This document shows, piece after piece, positions 1-7,354 of a DNA stretch of 13,975 nucleotides. The position numbers were made by a program, and so were the translations under genes. Source of the stretch: CAIOSQ01 sp964434345 (GTDB lineage: Bacteria > Pseudomonadota > Alphaproteobacteria > CACIAM-22H2); assembly GCA_964434345.1 (NCBI GenBank), contig CAYSUY010000107.1, forward strand, positions 1-13,975, in the 5' to 3' direction. Below the pieces are notes generated by a model that was not told where the DNA came from, searched no databases, and was given only the letters and a program-made list of their open reading frames with translations. Position 1 is the stretch's first letter; every line of letters starts with the position of its first letter.

Positions 1-103
1 ACGCGCCGTCCCGCTTGGCCCAAAGGAACGGCCGGTCTCCGCCATGCGCCACCCGCGCATGAAACATCTCCGGCAGGCTTTTCAGCTTGTCGTAGTCGAT
101 CAT
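1..103 (-). CDS. AMP-forming acyl-CoA synthetase, N-terminal fragment (cut by window edge)
   Basis: Only the first 34 codons lie in the window. They read MIDYDKLKSLPEMF, then a stretch ending DRPFLWAKRDGA. This resembles the start of long-chain fatty acid-CoA ligases (ANL superfamily), where a 'LP.MF..R' segment and a 'DRPFLW.K..G' strand precede the adenylation domain. These enzymes activate a carboxylic acid with ATP to an acyl-adenylate and then to acyl-CoA. The catalytic AMP-binding motifs lie outside the window, so substrate class cannot be judged. The start is the ATG at 103-101. A GGAGG at 120-116 lies about 12 nt upstream, slightly far. The gene diverges from the M3 peptidase gene across a 91-bp gap. 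The family call is fairly secure; any substrate statement would be a guess. Confidence 0.72.
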   Translation of the reverse strand, partial: MIDYDKLKSLPEMFHARVAHGGDRPFLWAKRDGA

Positions 104-139
104 TCTTTTTCTTCGCCTCCCGTTCGCCACCGCCTGCGC

Positions 140-168
140 TTGGCGGGCACGAACCCCCGCCTTATATC
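140..168 (+). promoter_or_regulatory. Putative sigma70-type promoter for the M3 peptidase / UbiB-like pair
   Basis: TTGGCG (140-145) and TATATC (163-168) are separated by exactly 17 nt. The predicted transcription start near 175 leaves a leader of about 20 nt, just enough for the AGGGAG ribosome-binding site at 181-186 before the ATG at 195. The TATA core sits in an otherwise GC-rich spacer and overlaps the -10 of the minus-strand promoter. Confidence 0.45.
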
Positions 169-190
169 CGAACGGCGATCAGGGAGACAA
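161..190 (-). promoter_or_regulatory. Putative sigma70-type promoter for the acyl-CoA synthetase
   Basis: On the minus strand TTGTCT (190-185) and TATAAG (166-161) are separated by 18 nt. Start of transcription would fall near 153, leaving a leader of about 50 nt. The -10 matches the consensus at five of six positions. Its TATA core is shared with the opposing plus-strand promoter. Predicted from sequence only. Confidence 0.4.
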
Positions 191-194
191 AGAG

Positions 195-2006
195 ATGACG
201 TCGATGCCGCGTGCCCCCGAGGATGCCCCGTCGCCGTCGGGCGGAGCCGGAGGCCTGCCGGCCTGGGATCTCGGTGACCTTTATCCCGGTCGGGACAGCG
301 CGGCGCTCGCGGCGGATCTCGCGGACGCGGAGCGCGAGGCGGTGGCCTTCGCCGCGCGCCACGCGGGCAAGCTCGCGCAACTCTCCCCGGCGGCGTTCGG
401 GGCGGCGATCGCGGCCTACGAGCGGCTGGACGAACGGCTCGCGCGCCTCGCGAGCTATGCCGACCTGACCTATGCGGGCGATCAGTCGGATCCCGAGATC
501 GGGCGCTTCTGCCAGACCATCCAGGAGCGCGTGAACGCGATCGCGACCCACACGCTGTTCTTCACGCTGGAGATCAACCGGATCCCCGACGGGGACATCG
601 CGGCCAAGCTGGCGGCGCCGGAGACGGCGCGCTACGCCGCTTGGTTGCGCGACCTGCGGGTCTTCAGGCCGCACCAACTCGACGACACGGTGGAAAAGCT
701 GCTGCATGAGAAGCATGTCACCGGTCGCGCCGCCTGGACCCGGCTCTTCGACGAGACCATGGCCGGGCTGCGTTTCCCGGTCCGCGGTCGCGACCTGACC
801 AGTGCCGAGGCGCTGCATCTGCTCTCGGACGGCGACCGCGCGCTGCGCCGGGATGCGGCGGACAGCATTTCCAGCGTGCTTGGGGCCAACCTCAAGACCT
901 TCGCGCTGATCACCAACACCCTCGCGAAGGACAAGGAGATCGAGGACAAGTGGCGGCGCTACGAGCGGCCGATCTCCGCCCGCAACCTGTCCAACCGGGT
1001 CGAGGACGAGGTCGTCGAGGCGCTGATCGGCGCGGTACGTGCCGCGTTTCCGCGCCTGTCACACCGCTATTACGCGCTCAAGGCGCGCTGGTTCGGCGTC
1101 GCGCAACTGGAGCATTGGGACCGCAACGCGCCGCTGCCGCGTGTCGCCGAACGAAACGTGGCTTGGCCGGAGGCACGCGACATCGTCCTCGACGCCTACG
1201 CGCATTTTTCGCCCGAACTCGCCGCGATCGGCCGCCGCTTCTTCGACCGGCCCTGGATCGACGCCGCCGTGCGCCCGGGCAAGTCGCCGGGCGCCTTCGC
1301 GCATCCGACGGTTCCCGGCGCGCATCCCTATCTGCTGCTCAACTACCAGGGGCGGACGCGCGACGTGATGACGCTTGCCCACGAGCTTGGCCATGGCGTC
1401 CACCAGGTGCTCGCGGCCGGGCAAGGCCATCTCCAGGCCGACACGCCGCTGACCCTGGCCGAGACCGCGTCGGTCTTCGGCGAGATGCTGACCTTCCGCC
1501 GCCTGCTCGACGACGAGCGCGACCCGGCCCGCCGCAAGGCGATGCTGGCCGGGAAGGTCGAGGACATGCTCAACACGGTCGTGCGCCAGATCGCGTTCGT
1601 CGAGTTCGAGCGCCGTGTCCATGACGAGCGGCGCGGCGGCGAATTGACGCCGGACCGCCTTGGCGAGATCTGGCTCGACGTCCAGCGCGAGAGCCTTGGC
1701 CCGGTCTTCCGGTTCGATGACGGCTACCGGCGCTACTGGTCCTACATTCCGCATTTCGTCCATTCGCCGTTCTACGTCTACGCCTATGCCTTCGGCGATT
1801 GCCTGGTCAACGCGCTCTACGCGGCATACCGCGCCGCGCCCGACGGCTTCGCGGCGCGGTATCTCGATCTGCTGCGCGCCGGCGGCACGAAGCGCCATCG
1901 CGAATTGCTGGCGCCCTTCGGCCTCGACGCGGCCGATCCGCGATTCTGGGACGGCGGCCTGTCGGTGATCGCCGGCTTCATCGACGAACTCGAAACCTTG
2001 TCCTGA
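195..2006 (+). CDS. pepF: M3 family oligoendopeptidase (PepF type)
   Basis: A 603-residue cytosolic zinc metallopeptidase of family M3B, which hydrolyses short peptides. The zinc motif HELGH is at residues 396-400: H396 and H400 are ligands and E397 is the catalytic base. The third ligand is most likely E423 in the downstream AETAS segment, at the spacing seen in thimet oligopeptidase. Upstream is the typical NYQGRTRDVMTLAHELGH context. Downstream, around residues 517-535, the Tyr/His-rich stretch SYIPHFVHSPFYVYAYAFG matches the substrate-binding wall of the family. Length is the usual 600 or so, and no signal peptide is visible. The ATG at 195 is preceded by AGGGAG (181-186). A downstream in-frame ATG (residue 4) is possible but lacks its own ribosome-binding site. 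The stop is 7 bp from the next gene, so the two are probably cotranscribed. No physiological role is implied by the neighbours. Confidence 0.93.
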   Translation: MTSMPRAPEDAPSPSGGAGGLPAWDLGDLYPGRDSAALAADLADAEREAVAFAARHAGKLAQLSPAAFGAAIAAYERLDERLARLASYADLTYAGDQSDPEIGRFCQTIQERVNAIATHTLFFTLEINRIPDGDIAAKLAAPETARYAAWLRDLRVFRPHQLDDTVEKLLHEKHVTGRAAWTRLFDETMAGLRFPVRGRDLTSAEALHLLSDGDRALRRDAADSISSVLGANLKTFALITNTLAKDKEIEDKWRRYERPISARNLSNRVEDEVVEALIGAVRAAFPRLSHRYYALKARWFGVAQLEHWDRNAPLPRVAERNVAWPEARDIVLDAYAHFSPELAAIGRRFFDRPWIDAAVRPGKSPGAFAHPTVPGAHPYLLLNYQGRTRDVMTLAHELGHGVHQVLAAGQGHLQADTPLTLAETASVFGEMLTFRRLLDDERDPARRKAMLAGKVEDMLNTVVRQIAFVEFERRVHDERRGGELTPDRLGEIWLDVQRESLGPVFRFDDGYRRYWSYIPHFVHSPFYVYAYAFGDCLVNALYAAYRAAPDGFAARYLDLLRAGGTKRHRELLAPFGLDAADPRFWDGGLSVIAGFIDELETLS

Positions 2007-2013
2007 GGCGGCG

Positions 2014-3360
2014 ATGGCGACGCGAGAGGACAACACGCTTGGAGGCCGGTTGAGCCGCTATGCCCGGGTGGGCGCCGCGGTCGGCGGGCTCGGCGCGCGC
2101 TTCGCGGCGGAGCGGGTGCTTGGCATGAAGCTCGATCGCGGGCGTCACGCGGCCGATCTGCGTGCGGCGCTGGGCGGTCTCAAGGGGCCGTTGATGAAGG
2201 TCGCCCAGCTCATGGCGACGATCCCGGACGCGCTGCCCGAGGAATACGTGCAGGAGCTGATCCAGCTCCAGTCCAACGCGCCTTCGATGGGATGGGTCTT
2301 CGTCAAGCGGCGGATGCAGAGCGAACTCGGCGCCGATTGGCAGCGACGTTTCGCGACGTTCGAGCGCGAGGCCGCGGCCGCCGCCTCGCTCGGTCAGGTG
2401 CATCGCGCGACGCTGGACGACGGCACGCGGCTCGCCTGCAAGCTCCAATATCCGGATATGGATTCGGCGGTGGAAGCCGATCTGCGCCAGCTCAAGCTGG
2501 TCTTCGAGATCTATCGCCGCTACGACCGCGCCATCGATCCCGGCGCGATCCACGAGGAGATCGCCGCGCGGCTGCGCGAGGAACTCGATTACGGCCGCGA
2601 AGCCAGCCATATGCGGCTCTATGGCCTGATGCTTGCCGCCGAGGCCGGTGTCCATGTTCCGCGCCCGGTCGATGCGCTGTCGACGCGGCGCCTCCTGACC
2701 ATGACCTGGCTCGACGGTGCCCCGCTGCTCAGCGCGCGCGACGCGGCGGTCGAACGACGCAACCACATCGCCATGAACATGTTCCGCGCGTGGTACGTGC
2801 CGTTCTACGGCTATGGCGTGATCCATGGCGATCCGCATCTCGGCAACTACGCCATCCGTCCCGATGACGGCGTGAACCTGCTGGATTTCGGCGCGGTGCG
2901 GATCTTTCCGCCGGGATTCGTGGGTGGCGTCATCGATCTCTACCGCGCGCTGCGCGACGGCGACGAGGCCCTGGCGGTCCATGCCTACGAGACCTGGGGC
3001 TTCCATGGCCTGTCGAAGGAAAAGATCGCGACGCTCAACCGCTGGGCGGAATTCGTCTACGCGCCGCTGATGGAGGATCGCACGCGTGCGATCGGGGAGA
3101 CGAATTCCGGCGTCTACGGCCGCGAGGTCGCCGAGACCGTGCATGCCGAACTGCGTCGCCTGGGCGGGGTGCGCCCGCCGCGCGAGTTCCTGCTCATGGA
3201 CCGCGCGGCGATCGGTCTCGGCTCGGTGTTCCTGCACCTGCAGGCCGAAATCAACTGGCACCGCCTGTTCCACGACCTGATCGCCGATTTCGACGTGGGT
3301 GCGCTCGCGCGGCGTCAATCCGCCGCGCTGGTCGAGGCCGGCGTCCCAGCCGCCGCCTGA
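2014..3360 (+). CDS. ABC1/AarF/UbiB family kinase-like protein
   Basis: A 448-residue member of the ABC1 (UbiB/COQ8) atypical kinase family. Visible landmarks, in order, are: the N-terminal family signature K62-V-A-Q65 within PLMKVAQLMATIPDALP; the Ala-rich nucleotide loop AAAASLGQVH (121-130), in place of a Gly-rich loop; the lysine of the VAIK-like motif, K143 in CKLQYP; an ExD-region helix ending EELDYG (189-194); the catalytic loop HGDPHLGN (271-278); and the metal-binding DFG at 291-293. No C-terminal paired transmembrane helices are obvious, unlike canonical UbiB, so a soluble paralogue is likely. The family includes proteins needed for ubiquinone biosynthesis, which act as ATPases or regulators more than as protein kinases. 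Whether this one serves quinone synthesis cannot be told. The Gly-to-Ala change in KxGQ is unusual relative to COQ8/UbiB. It starts 7 bp after the peptidase stop, with GGCGGCG between them. Confidence 0.87.
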   Translation: MATREDNTLGGRLSRYARVGAAVGGLGARFAAERVLGMKLDRGRHAADLRAALGGLKGPLMKVAQLMATIPDALPEEYVQELIQLQSNAPSMGWVFVKRRMQSELGADWQRRFATFEREAAAAASLGQVHRATLDDGTRLACKLQYPDMDSAVEADLRQLKLVFEIYRRYDRAIDPGAIHEEIAARLREELDYGREASHMRLYGLMLAAEAGVHVPRPVDALSTRRLLTMTWLDGAPLLSARDAAVERRNHIAMNMFRAWYVPFYGYGVIHGDPHLGNYAIRPDDGVNLLDFGAVRIFPPGFVGGVIDLYRALRDGDEALAVHAYETWGFHGLSKEKIATLNRWAEFVYAPLMEDRTRAIGETNSGVYGREVAETVHAELRRLGGVRPPREFLLMDRAAIGLGSVFLHLQAEINWHRLFHDLIADFDVGALARRQSAALVEAGVPAAA

Positions 3361-3462
3361 AAAACGGATCCAGACAACTATTTCGGCAAAACTCGGCGGC
3401 CGCGCTCCCTCGAGCGGGGCGGCCATCCTTGGCGCAATAGTTGTCTGGATCCGATTTTTCAG
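3357..3462. terminator. 106-bp imperfect palindrome between convergent genes; likely bidirectional terminator or small palindromic element
   Basis: The outer arms contain an 18-bp perfect inverted repeat, CGGATCCAGACAACTATT at 3365-3382 and its complement at 3436-3453. This extends outwards through an A5/T5 tract to CTGAAAAA on both sides, with a single-base insertion at 3454. Inside, 3384-3389 pairs with 3429-3434 apart from one mismatch. The GC-rich core 3395-3407 pairs with 3412-3424 with two mismatches, around a CCTC loop at 3408-3411. The whole unit is centred on 3409/3410. The TGA stop codons of both flanking genes (3358-3360 plus, 3459-3461 minus) lie inside its ends. RNA from either strand would form a long hairpin followed by a U tract, as expected of a bidirectional intrinsic terminator. 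The length and perfection of the arms also fit a non-autonomous palindromic repeat. I saw no second copy in the window. Confidence 0.65.
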
Positions 3463-4205
3463 CTGCCGAGATAGGCGCCGCCGTTGATGTGGATGACCTG
3501 GCCGGTGACGAAGCGGCCGCCCGGTCCGGCGAGCCAGCGCACGGCCGCCGCGATCTCGTCGGGTTGGCCGCGACGTCCGAGCAGTGTCGGCTGGGTGGCA
3601 TGATGGCGCGGCTGCTGGTTGCCAGCAGAGGCGCCGCGCTTCGTGTCCATCATCCCCGGCGCGACGTTGTTCACGGTGATCCCGAAGCCGGCCAGCTCAT
3701 GGGCGAGCGCGCGGGTCATGCCGACGAGCCCGGCCTTCGCGGTCACGACATGGGTGCGCTCGACGGCGCCCGTATGGGCGGTGAGTCCCCCGATGTTGAC
3801 GACCGTCGCGCCGCCCGCTTCCTTCAGCAGCGGCAGCGCCGCCTGGGTGCAATGGAACGCGCCGTCGAGGCAGATCGACAGGATCCGGCTCCAGGTCGCG
3901 TGATCGAGGTCGGCGAAAGGCACCTCGCCGCGCACGGCGGCGTTGTTGACGAGGATGTCCAGGCGACCGAAACGCGCGCGCACGGCGGCGATCATCGCAT
4001 CGACGGCCGCGCGGTCGGTCACATCCGCCATCGCGACCATCGCGGAGGGCCCGATCTCGGCCGCCACGGCCTCGGCGTCCGCGCGCGCGGACAAGCCGTT
4101 GATCACGACATGCGCGCCGGCCGCGGCCAGCTCGAGCGCGATCGCGCGGCCGATGTTGCGGCTGGCGCCGGTGACGAGGGCGACGCGCCCGTCGAGTTCG
4201 CGCAT
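3459..4205 (-). CDS. SDR-family protein with degenerate catalytic tetrad
   Basis: A 248-residue Rossmann-fold protein of the short-chain dehydrogenase/reductase superfamily, last gene of the operon. The nucleotide-binding TGASRNIG (12-19), the D61-V62 adenine-pocket turn, NNAA (87-90) and the PG after the Asn-rich strand (183-184) are all classical. The C-terminal VTGQVIHINGG is also typical. The active site is not: aligned by spacing to E. coli FabG, the tetrad Asn is C112 (SICLDGAF), the Ser is G140 (VVNIGGL) and the Tyr is V153 (HVVTAKAG). Only K157 remains. Ordinary hydride transfer by the Tyr-Lys mechanism is therefore doubtful, although cofactor binding looks intact. The ATG at 4205 is chosen because the protein begins there with the canonical MRELDGRVALVTG, GGAGG lies at 4218-4214, and the upstream gene stops 4 bp earlier. 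Longer upstream starts would overlap that gene. Function unknown; it could be a specialised enzyme, a subunit or a binding protein. Confidence 0.85.
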   Translation of the reverse strand: MRELDGRVALVTGASRNIGRAIALELAAAGAHVVINGLSARADAEAVAAEIGPSAMVAMADVTDRAAVDAMIAAVRARFGRLDILVNNAAVRGEVPFADLDHATWSRILSICLDGAFHCTQAALPLLKEAGGATVVNIGGLTAHTGAVERTHVVTAKAGLVGMTRALAHELAGFGITVNNVAPGMMDTKRGASAGNQQPRHHATQPTLLGRRGQPDEIAAAVRWLAGPGGRFVTGQVIHINGGAYLGS

Positions 4206-4209
4206 GGGA

Positions 4210-5562
4210 TCAGCCTCCGAAGGCGGCGAGGGAAAGCGGTGTGGACGAGGAGAGCGCCGTGCGGGCGAAGTCGAGCAGCGCCGAAGCGCGCGCCGCGGTC
4301 CACCCGCCATGGCCGCAATTGAGACGGAACTTCTCCTCGATCTCGGCGAGCGGCAATGGTTCGGCCGCACCGCCGCGGAAATGCGGCTGACGCTCCTCCA
4401 GCGTGGTGCCGTCGTCGAGCGTCACGCGCAGATGCCCGGTGAACTGCCGCGGATAGGGATTTGCGGGATCGACGACGTAGCTCACCTTGCGGGCGATGGC
4501 GATCAGGCGCGGATCGGTCGCGACCGCGTCCTCGAAGGCGCCCAGCCCGGCATGGCCGAGCACCAGTCCGGCTGCGATGCCATAGGGGATCGAGAATTTC
4601 GCGGCGTAGCCGTTCGGCGGATTGCGCTTGGCTTCCAGCGGCTCCCAGAGCCGGTGGAGGATTCCGTCCGAGGTCTCACAGACGATTGCCGCGATGCGCG
4701 CGGGATCGAGGCCGCGGGCGCGCAACCGGATCGCGCAGTCGATGTAGGGATGGATCATGGTTCCGCAGGCATGCGGCTTGAACGCGACCGTCTCGGTGAC
4801 CCAGCGCGTGCCGAAATCGTCGAGCAGCGCCGACCAGTCGTCCGGCTTCGCATTGGCGAAGCCATGGAACAGGCCGTGGGCGCCCTCGAACAGCGTGCGC
4901 GGGCCGGTGAACCCGCCTGCCGCGAGCCGCGCGGCGCGATAGCCGCTTTGCGCCGCCCAACCCGGGTGCATGCGCTTCGTCCAGGTGCCTTCCGCGAGAT
5001 ACTCGATGATCCCGGAGGCCATGCTGCCGGAAATCCCGAGCGCGTGGACCATCTGCGTGCGCGACAGTCCCAGGGCACAGGACACCGCGGCCGCCGCGCC
5101 GATGGCGCCGAAGATCGCCGTGGGATGGAATCCGGCCTTGTGGACGGCCTTGGGCACGACCTCGGACAGGCGGCAGGTGATCTCGGTGCCGATGACGATC
5201 GCACGCCGCGCCGTATTTCCAGGGATGGCGTGGCGCTCGGCGGCCGCAAGGACGGCCGGAAGCACGACGGCACCGGCATGCACGGGACCGCCTTCATAGG
5301 TGTCGTCGAAATCCTCGCCATGCGCGGCGGTGCCATTGAGCAGCGCCGCATCGGCGGGCGAGAAACGACCCTCGATCCCGATCGCGGTGCACGGACCGCC
5401 CGCATCGACGCCCGCGCGCGCGGCGCCCATGAAGTCGGTGCCGCGTGCAGCGACGCAGATCCCCGCGATGTCGATCAGGAGGGTCCGCGCGACGTCCTCC
5501 GCGGCCGGCGATGGGGTGGCGGCGAGGCACGCATCGGCGAGGCGTTCGGCGATCGTCGTCAT
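4210..5562 (-). CDS. MmgE/PrpD family protein (2-methylcitrate dehydratase / cis-aconitate decarboxylase superfamily)
   Basis: A 450-residue member of the MmgE/PrpD family, which acts on free di- and tricarboxylic acids (2-methylcitrate dehydratase, cis-aconitate decarboxylase, iminodisuccinate epimerase). Conserved landmarks are the AAHGEDFDDTY stretch (79-89) followed by HAGAVVLPA (95-103), GFHPTA (144-149), the Thr-Lys-Arg-Met-His-Pro-Gly segment (195-201) and the lid strand FKPHACGTMIHP (261-272). By spacing to human ACOD1, D84, T88, H95, H146 and K196 match its active-site Asp93, Thr97, His103, His159 and Lys207, so this protein looks catalytically competent. Length is normal and there is no signal peptide, so it is cytosolic. 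It is separated from the permease gene by 55 bp and from the SDR gene by 4 bp. Substrate and reaction type (dehydration, decarboxylation or epimerisation) cannot be decided, because these activities are mixed across the family tree. Confidence 0.88.
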   Translation of the reverse strand: MTTIAERLADACLAATPSPAAEDVARTLLIDIAGICVAARGTDFMGAARAGVDAGGPCTAIGIEGRFSPADAALLNGTAAHGEDFDDTYEGGPVHAGAVVLPAVLAAAERHAIPGNTARRAIVIGTEITCRLSEVVPKAVHKAGFHPTAIFGAIGAAAAVSCALGLSRTQMVHALGISGSMASGIIEYLAEGTWTKRMHPGWAAQSGYRAARLAAGGFTGPRTLFEGAHGLFHGFANAKPDDWSALLDDFGTRWVTETVAFKPHACGTMIHPYIDCAIRLRARGLDPARIAAIVCETSDGILHRLWEPLEAKRNPPNGYAAKFSIPYGIAAGLVLGHAGLGAFEDAVATDPRLIAIARKVSYVVDPANPYPRQFTGHLRVTLDDGTTLEERQPHFRGGAAEPLPLAEIEEKFRLNCGHGGWTAARASALLDFARTALSSSTPLSLAAFGG

Positions 5563-5617
5563 GGTGGAAACGTCTCCGGGGTGGGATGGTGCGAGGGCAG
5601 TCTGCCGGCGGCGGCGC

Positions 5618-7333
5618 TCACGCCGGCTGCGGACGCGGTCCGCCGCCCGCGCCGGTGATCCAGTTGGCGAAGCCGACGACCGCGAAGGTCACGACCAGCA
5701 TCGCGACGCCGATCACCGCGATCGCGCCGAGATTGCCGCCCTCGTTGAGGTCGAAGATCACCACCGACAGGACCTTGGTGGTCGAGGAGCTGAGCATCAC
5801 CGCGGCCGACAACTCGCGCACGGTGCCGATGAAGATCAGGCACCAGCCCGCGATCACGCCGCTCTTCAGCAGCGGCGCCGTGATCCGCCGCAGCGTCTCG
5901 AGCCGGCCTGCGCCCAGGATCCGCGACGCTTCCTCGAGCTCGGGATGCAGGCCGCGGAACGAGGCGCGCAGCTGCTGGAACGCGGCGGGAAGCTCGATCG
6001 TCAGGAAGGCCAGGAAGAGGATCCAGAGCGTCCCGTACAGCACGACCGGCCCGCGCGTGTAGGCAAGGAACAGTCCGACGCCGAGCACCACGCCGGGGAT
6101 CGCGATCGGCGCCATGGCCAGGAACTCGAGGGCGCGTCCGGAGAGGTCGGTCCGCCGCGCGACGAGATAGGCGACCACGAGCGCCAGCAGCGTGCCGGCG
6201 GTCGCGGTCGCGAGCGCCAGGACGAAGGTGTTCGCGAAGGCGCGGCGGGTCTGCGAGAACTCGAGGAACACGAAGGAGAAATGCGCCAGCGTCAGGTTGG
6301 CCGGATCGAATGGTCCGGCGGGCAGCTTGCTGATCGCTGCCTTGAGCAGCGCCATGTAGGGCAGGAACAGCGGCAGGGCGAGGACGGCGAAGACAAGGGC
6401 GAAGACCGGCCAGCGCCATGCGCCCAGCCGCACCAGGCGTGGCGCGGCGCCCTTGCCGCCGACGACCGCGTAGCCGCGTCGTCCGAGTATGCGCGACTGA
6501 AGCCAGAGCAGCGCGATCGTCACCAGCAGCAGCGGCAGCGCGGCCGCAGCCGCGATCTGCGGCTTCGGCGGAAACTGGAACAGCGAATAGATCTTGGTGG
6601 TGACCGTATGGAACCCGGCGGGGATGGCGAGGATCGCCGGCGAACCGAAAAGCGTCATCGCCTGGAGGAACGCGACCGCCGTGCCGGCCAGCAACGCGGG
6701 CAGGGCCAGCGGCAAGGTGATCCCGACCACGATGCGCCAGCGTGGCGCGCCGAGGATCCCGGCCGCGTCCTCGAGATCGGCGGGGATCCGATCGAGCGCG
6801 TTGGTCAGGACGACGAAGACATAGGGCGCGGTGTAGCAGGAGATGACGAAGACGAGGCCGGGGAAGCTGTAGATGTCGAAGAGCGCGTCGTCCGCGCCCG
6901 AGAGATCACGCCACAGGCGGTTCAGGATGCCGCTGTTCGGCGCCGCCAGGATCTCCCATGCGATCGCGCCGAGGAAGGGCGGTGTCACGAAGCTCGCGGT
7001 CATCAGGACGCGGGCGACGCGGCGTCCGGGCATGTCGGTCCGCGCCACCAGCCAGGCGAGCGGGGTCGCGGACAGGGCCGCGAACACCGCGACCGAGCAG
7101 GACAGGCCGAGCGTGGTCATCAGCGGCTCGAACAGCGTCGGATCGTCGAGCAGCAGCCGAAAATTGCCGAGCGTCGGTGCGCCCGCGCGATCGGTGAAGG
7201 CGAAGGCGGCGATCCAGCCGATGGGCAGGCAGATCAGGCCGGCGAGAAACAGCGCGGACGCCGCGAGGACGGGACCCGAGAGGTCCATCCCCGCGCCCGC
7301 GCGCCGTACACCGCCCTGAGCCGTCGTCGACAT
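5618..7333 (-). CDS. ABC transporter permease, fused two-domain type (ferric-iron/AfuB-like family)
   Basis: A 571-residue inner-membrane protein with two binding-protein-dependent permease domains fused in one chain, as in the Fe3+/thiamine/putrescine-type (FbpB, ThiP-like) importers. Hydrophobic segments start near residues 20-46 and recur through each half, with a cytoplasmic link around 280-308. Each half carries an EAA coupling loop for the ATPase: LEDAAGILGA at 187-196 and LEEASRILGA at 466-475. It lies 21 bp downstream of the binding-protein gene and completes the importer with the ATPase gene above it. The ATG at 7333 gives a plausible polar N-terminus but has a weak ribosome-binding site; the ATG at residue 16 is an alternative just ahead of the first membrane segment. 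Transported substrate is unknown. The iron label is only a family resemblance, and the enzyme neighbours suggest an organic acid. Confidence 0.9.
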   Translation of the reverse strand: MSTTAQGGVRRAGAGMDLSGPVLAASALFLAGLICLPIGWIAAFAFTDRAGAPTLGNFRLLLDDPTLFEPLMTTLGLSCSVAVFAALSATPLAWLVARTDMPGRRVARVLMTASFVTPPFLGAIAWEILAAPNSGILNRLWRDLSGADDALFDIYSFPGLVFVISCYTAPYVFVVLTNALDRIPADLEDAAGILGAPRWRIVVGITLPLALPALLAGTAVAFLQAMTLFGSPAILAIPAGFHTVTTKIYSLFQFPPKPQIAAAAALPLLLVTIALLWLQSRILGRRGYAVVGGKGAAPRLVRLGAWRWPVFALVFAVLALPLFLPYMALLKAAISKLPAGPFDPANLTLAHFSFVFLEFSQTRRAFANTFVLALATATAGTLLALVVAYLVARRTDLSGRALEFLAMAPIAIPGVVLGVGLFLAYTRGPVVLYGTLWILFLAFLTIELPAAFQQLRASFRGLHPELEEASRILGAGRLETLRRITAPLLKSGVIAGWCLIFIGTVRELSAAVMLSSSTTKVLSVVIFDLNEGGNLGAIAVIGVAMLVVTFAVVGFANWITGAGGGPRPQPA

Positions 7334-7354
7334 CGTCGGACCGCCGCGCTCGGA

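Noticed and set aside
1059..3426. Long minus-strand open frames opposite the peptidase and UbiB-like genes.
   Set aside because: They are antisense shadows of GC-rich coding sequence with low-complexity Arg/Glu/Gly/Val composition; the plus-strand proteins carry HELGH and the ABC1 motifs.
4206..4370. N-terminal extension of the SDR frame up to an ATG at 4370.
   Set aside because: The added residues are Arg/Pro/Ser-rich, overlap the MmgE/PrpD gene in another frame, and precede a canonical SDR start that has its own GGAGG.
5563..5617. Possible terminator or internal promoter in the 55-bp gap between the permease and MmgE/PrpD genes.
   Set aside because: I found no stem followed by a T tract and no convincing -35/-10 pair; it looks like an ordinary intra-operon spacer.
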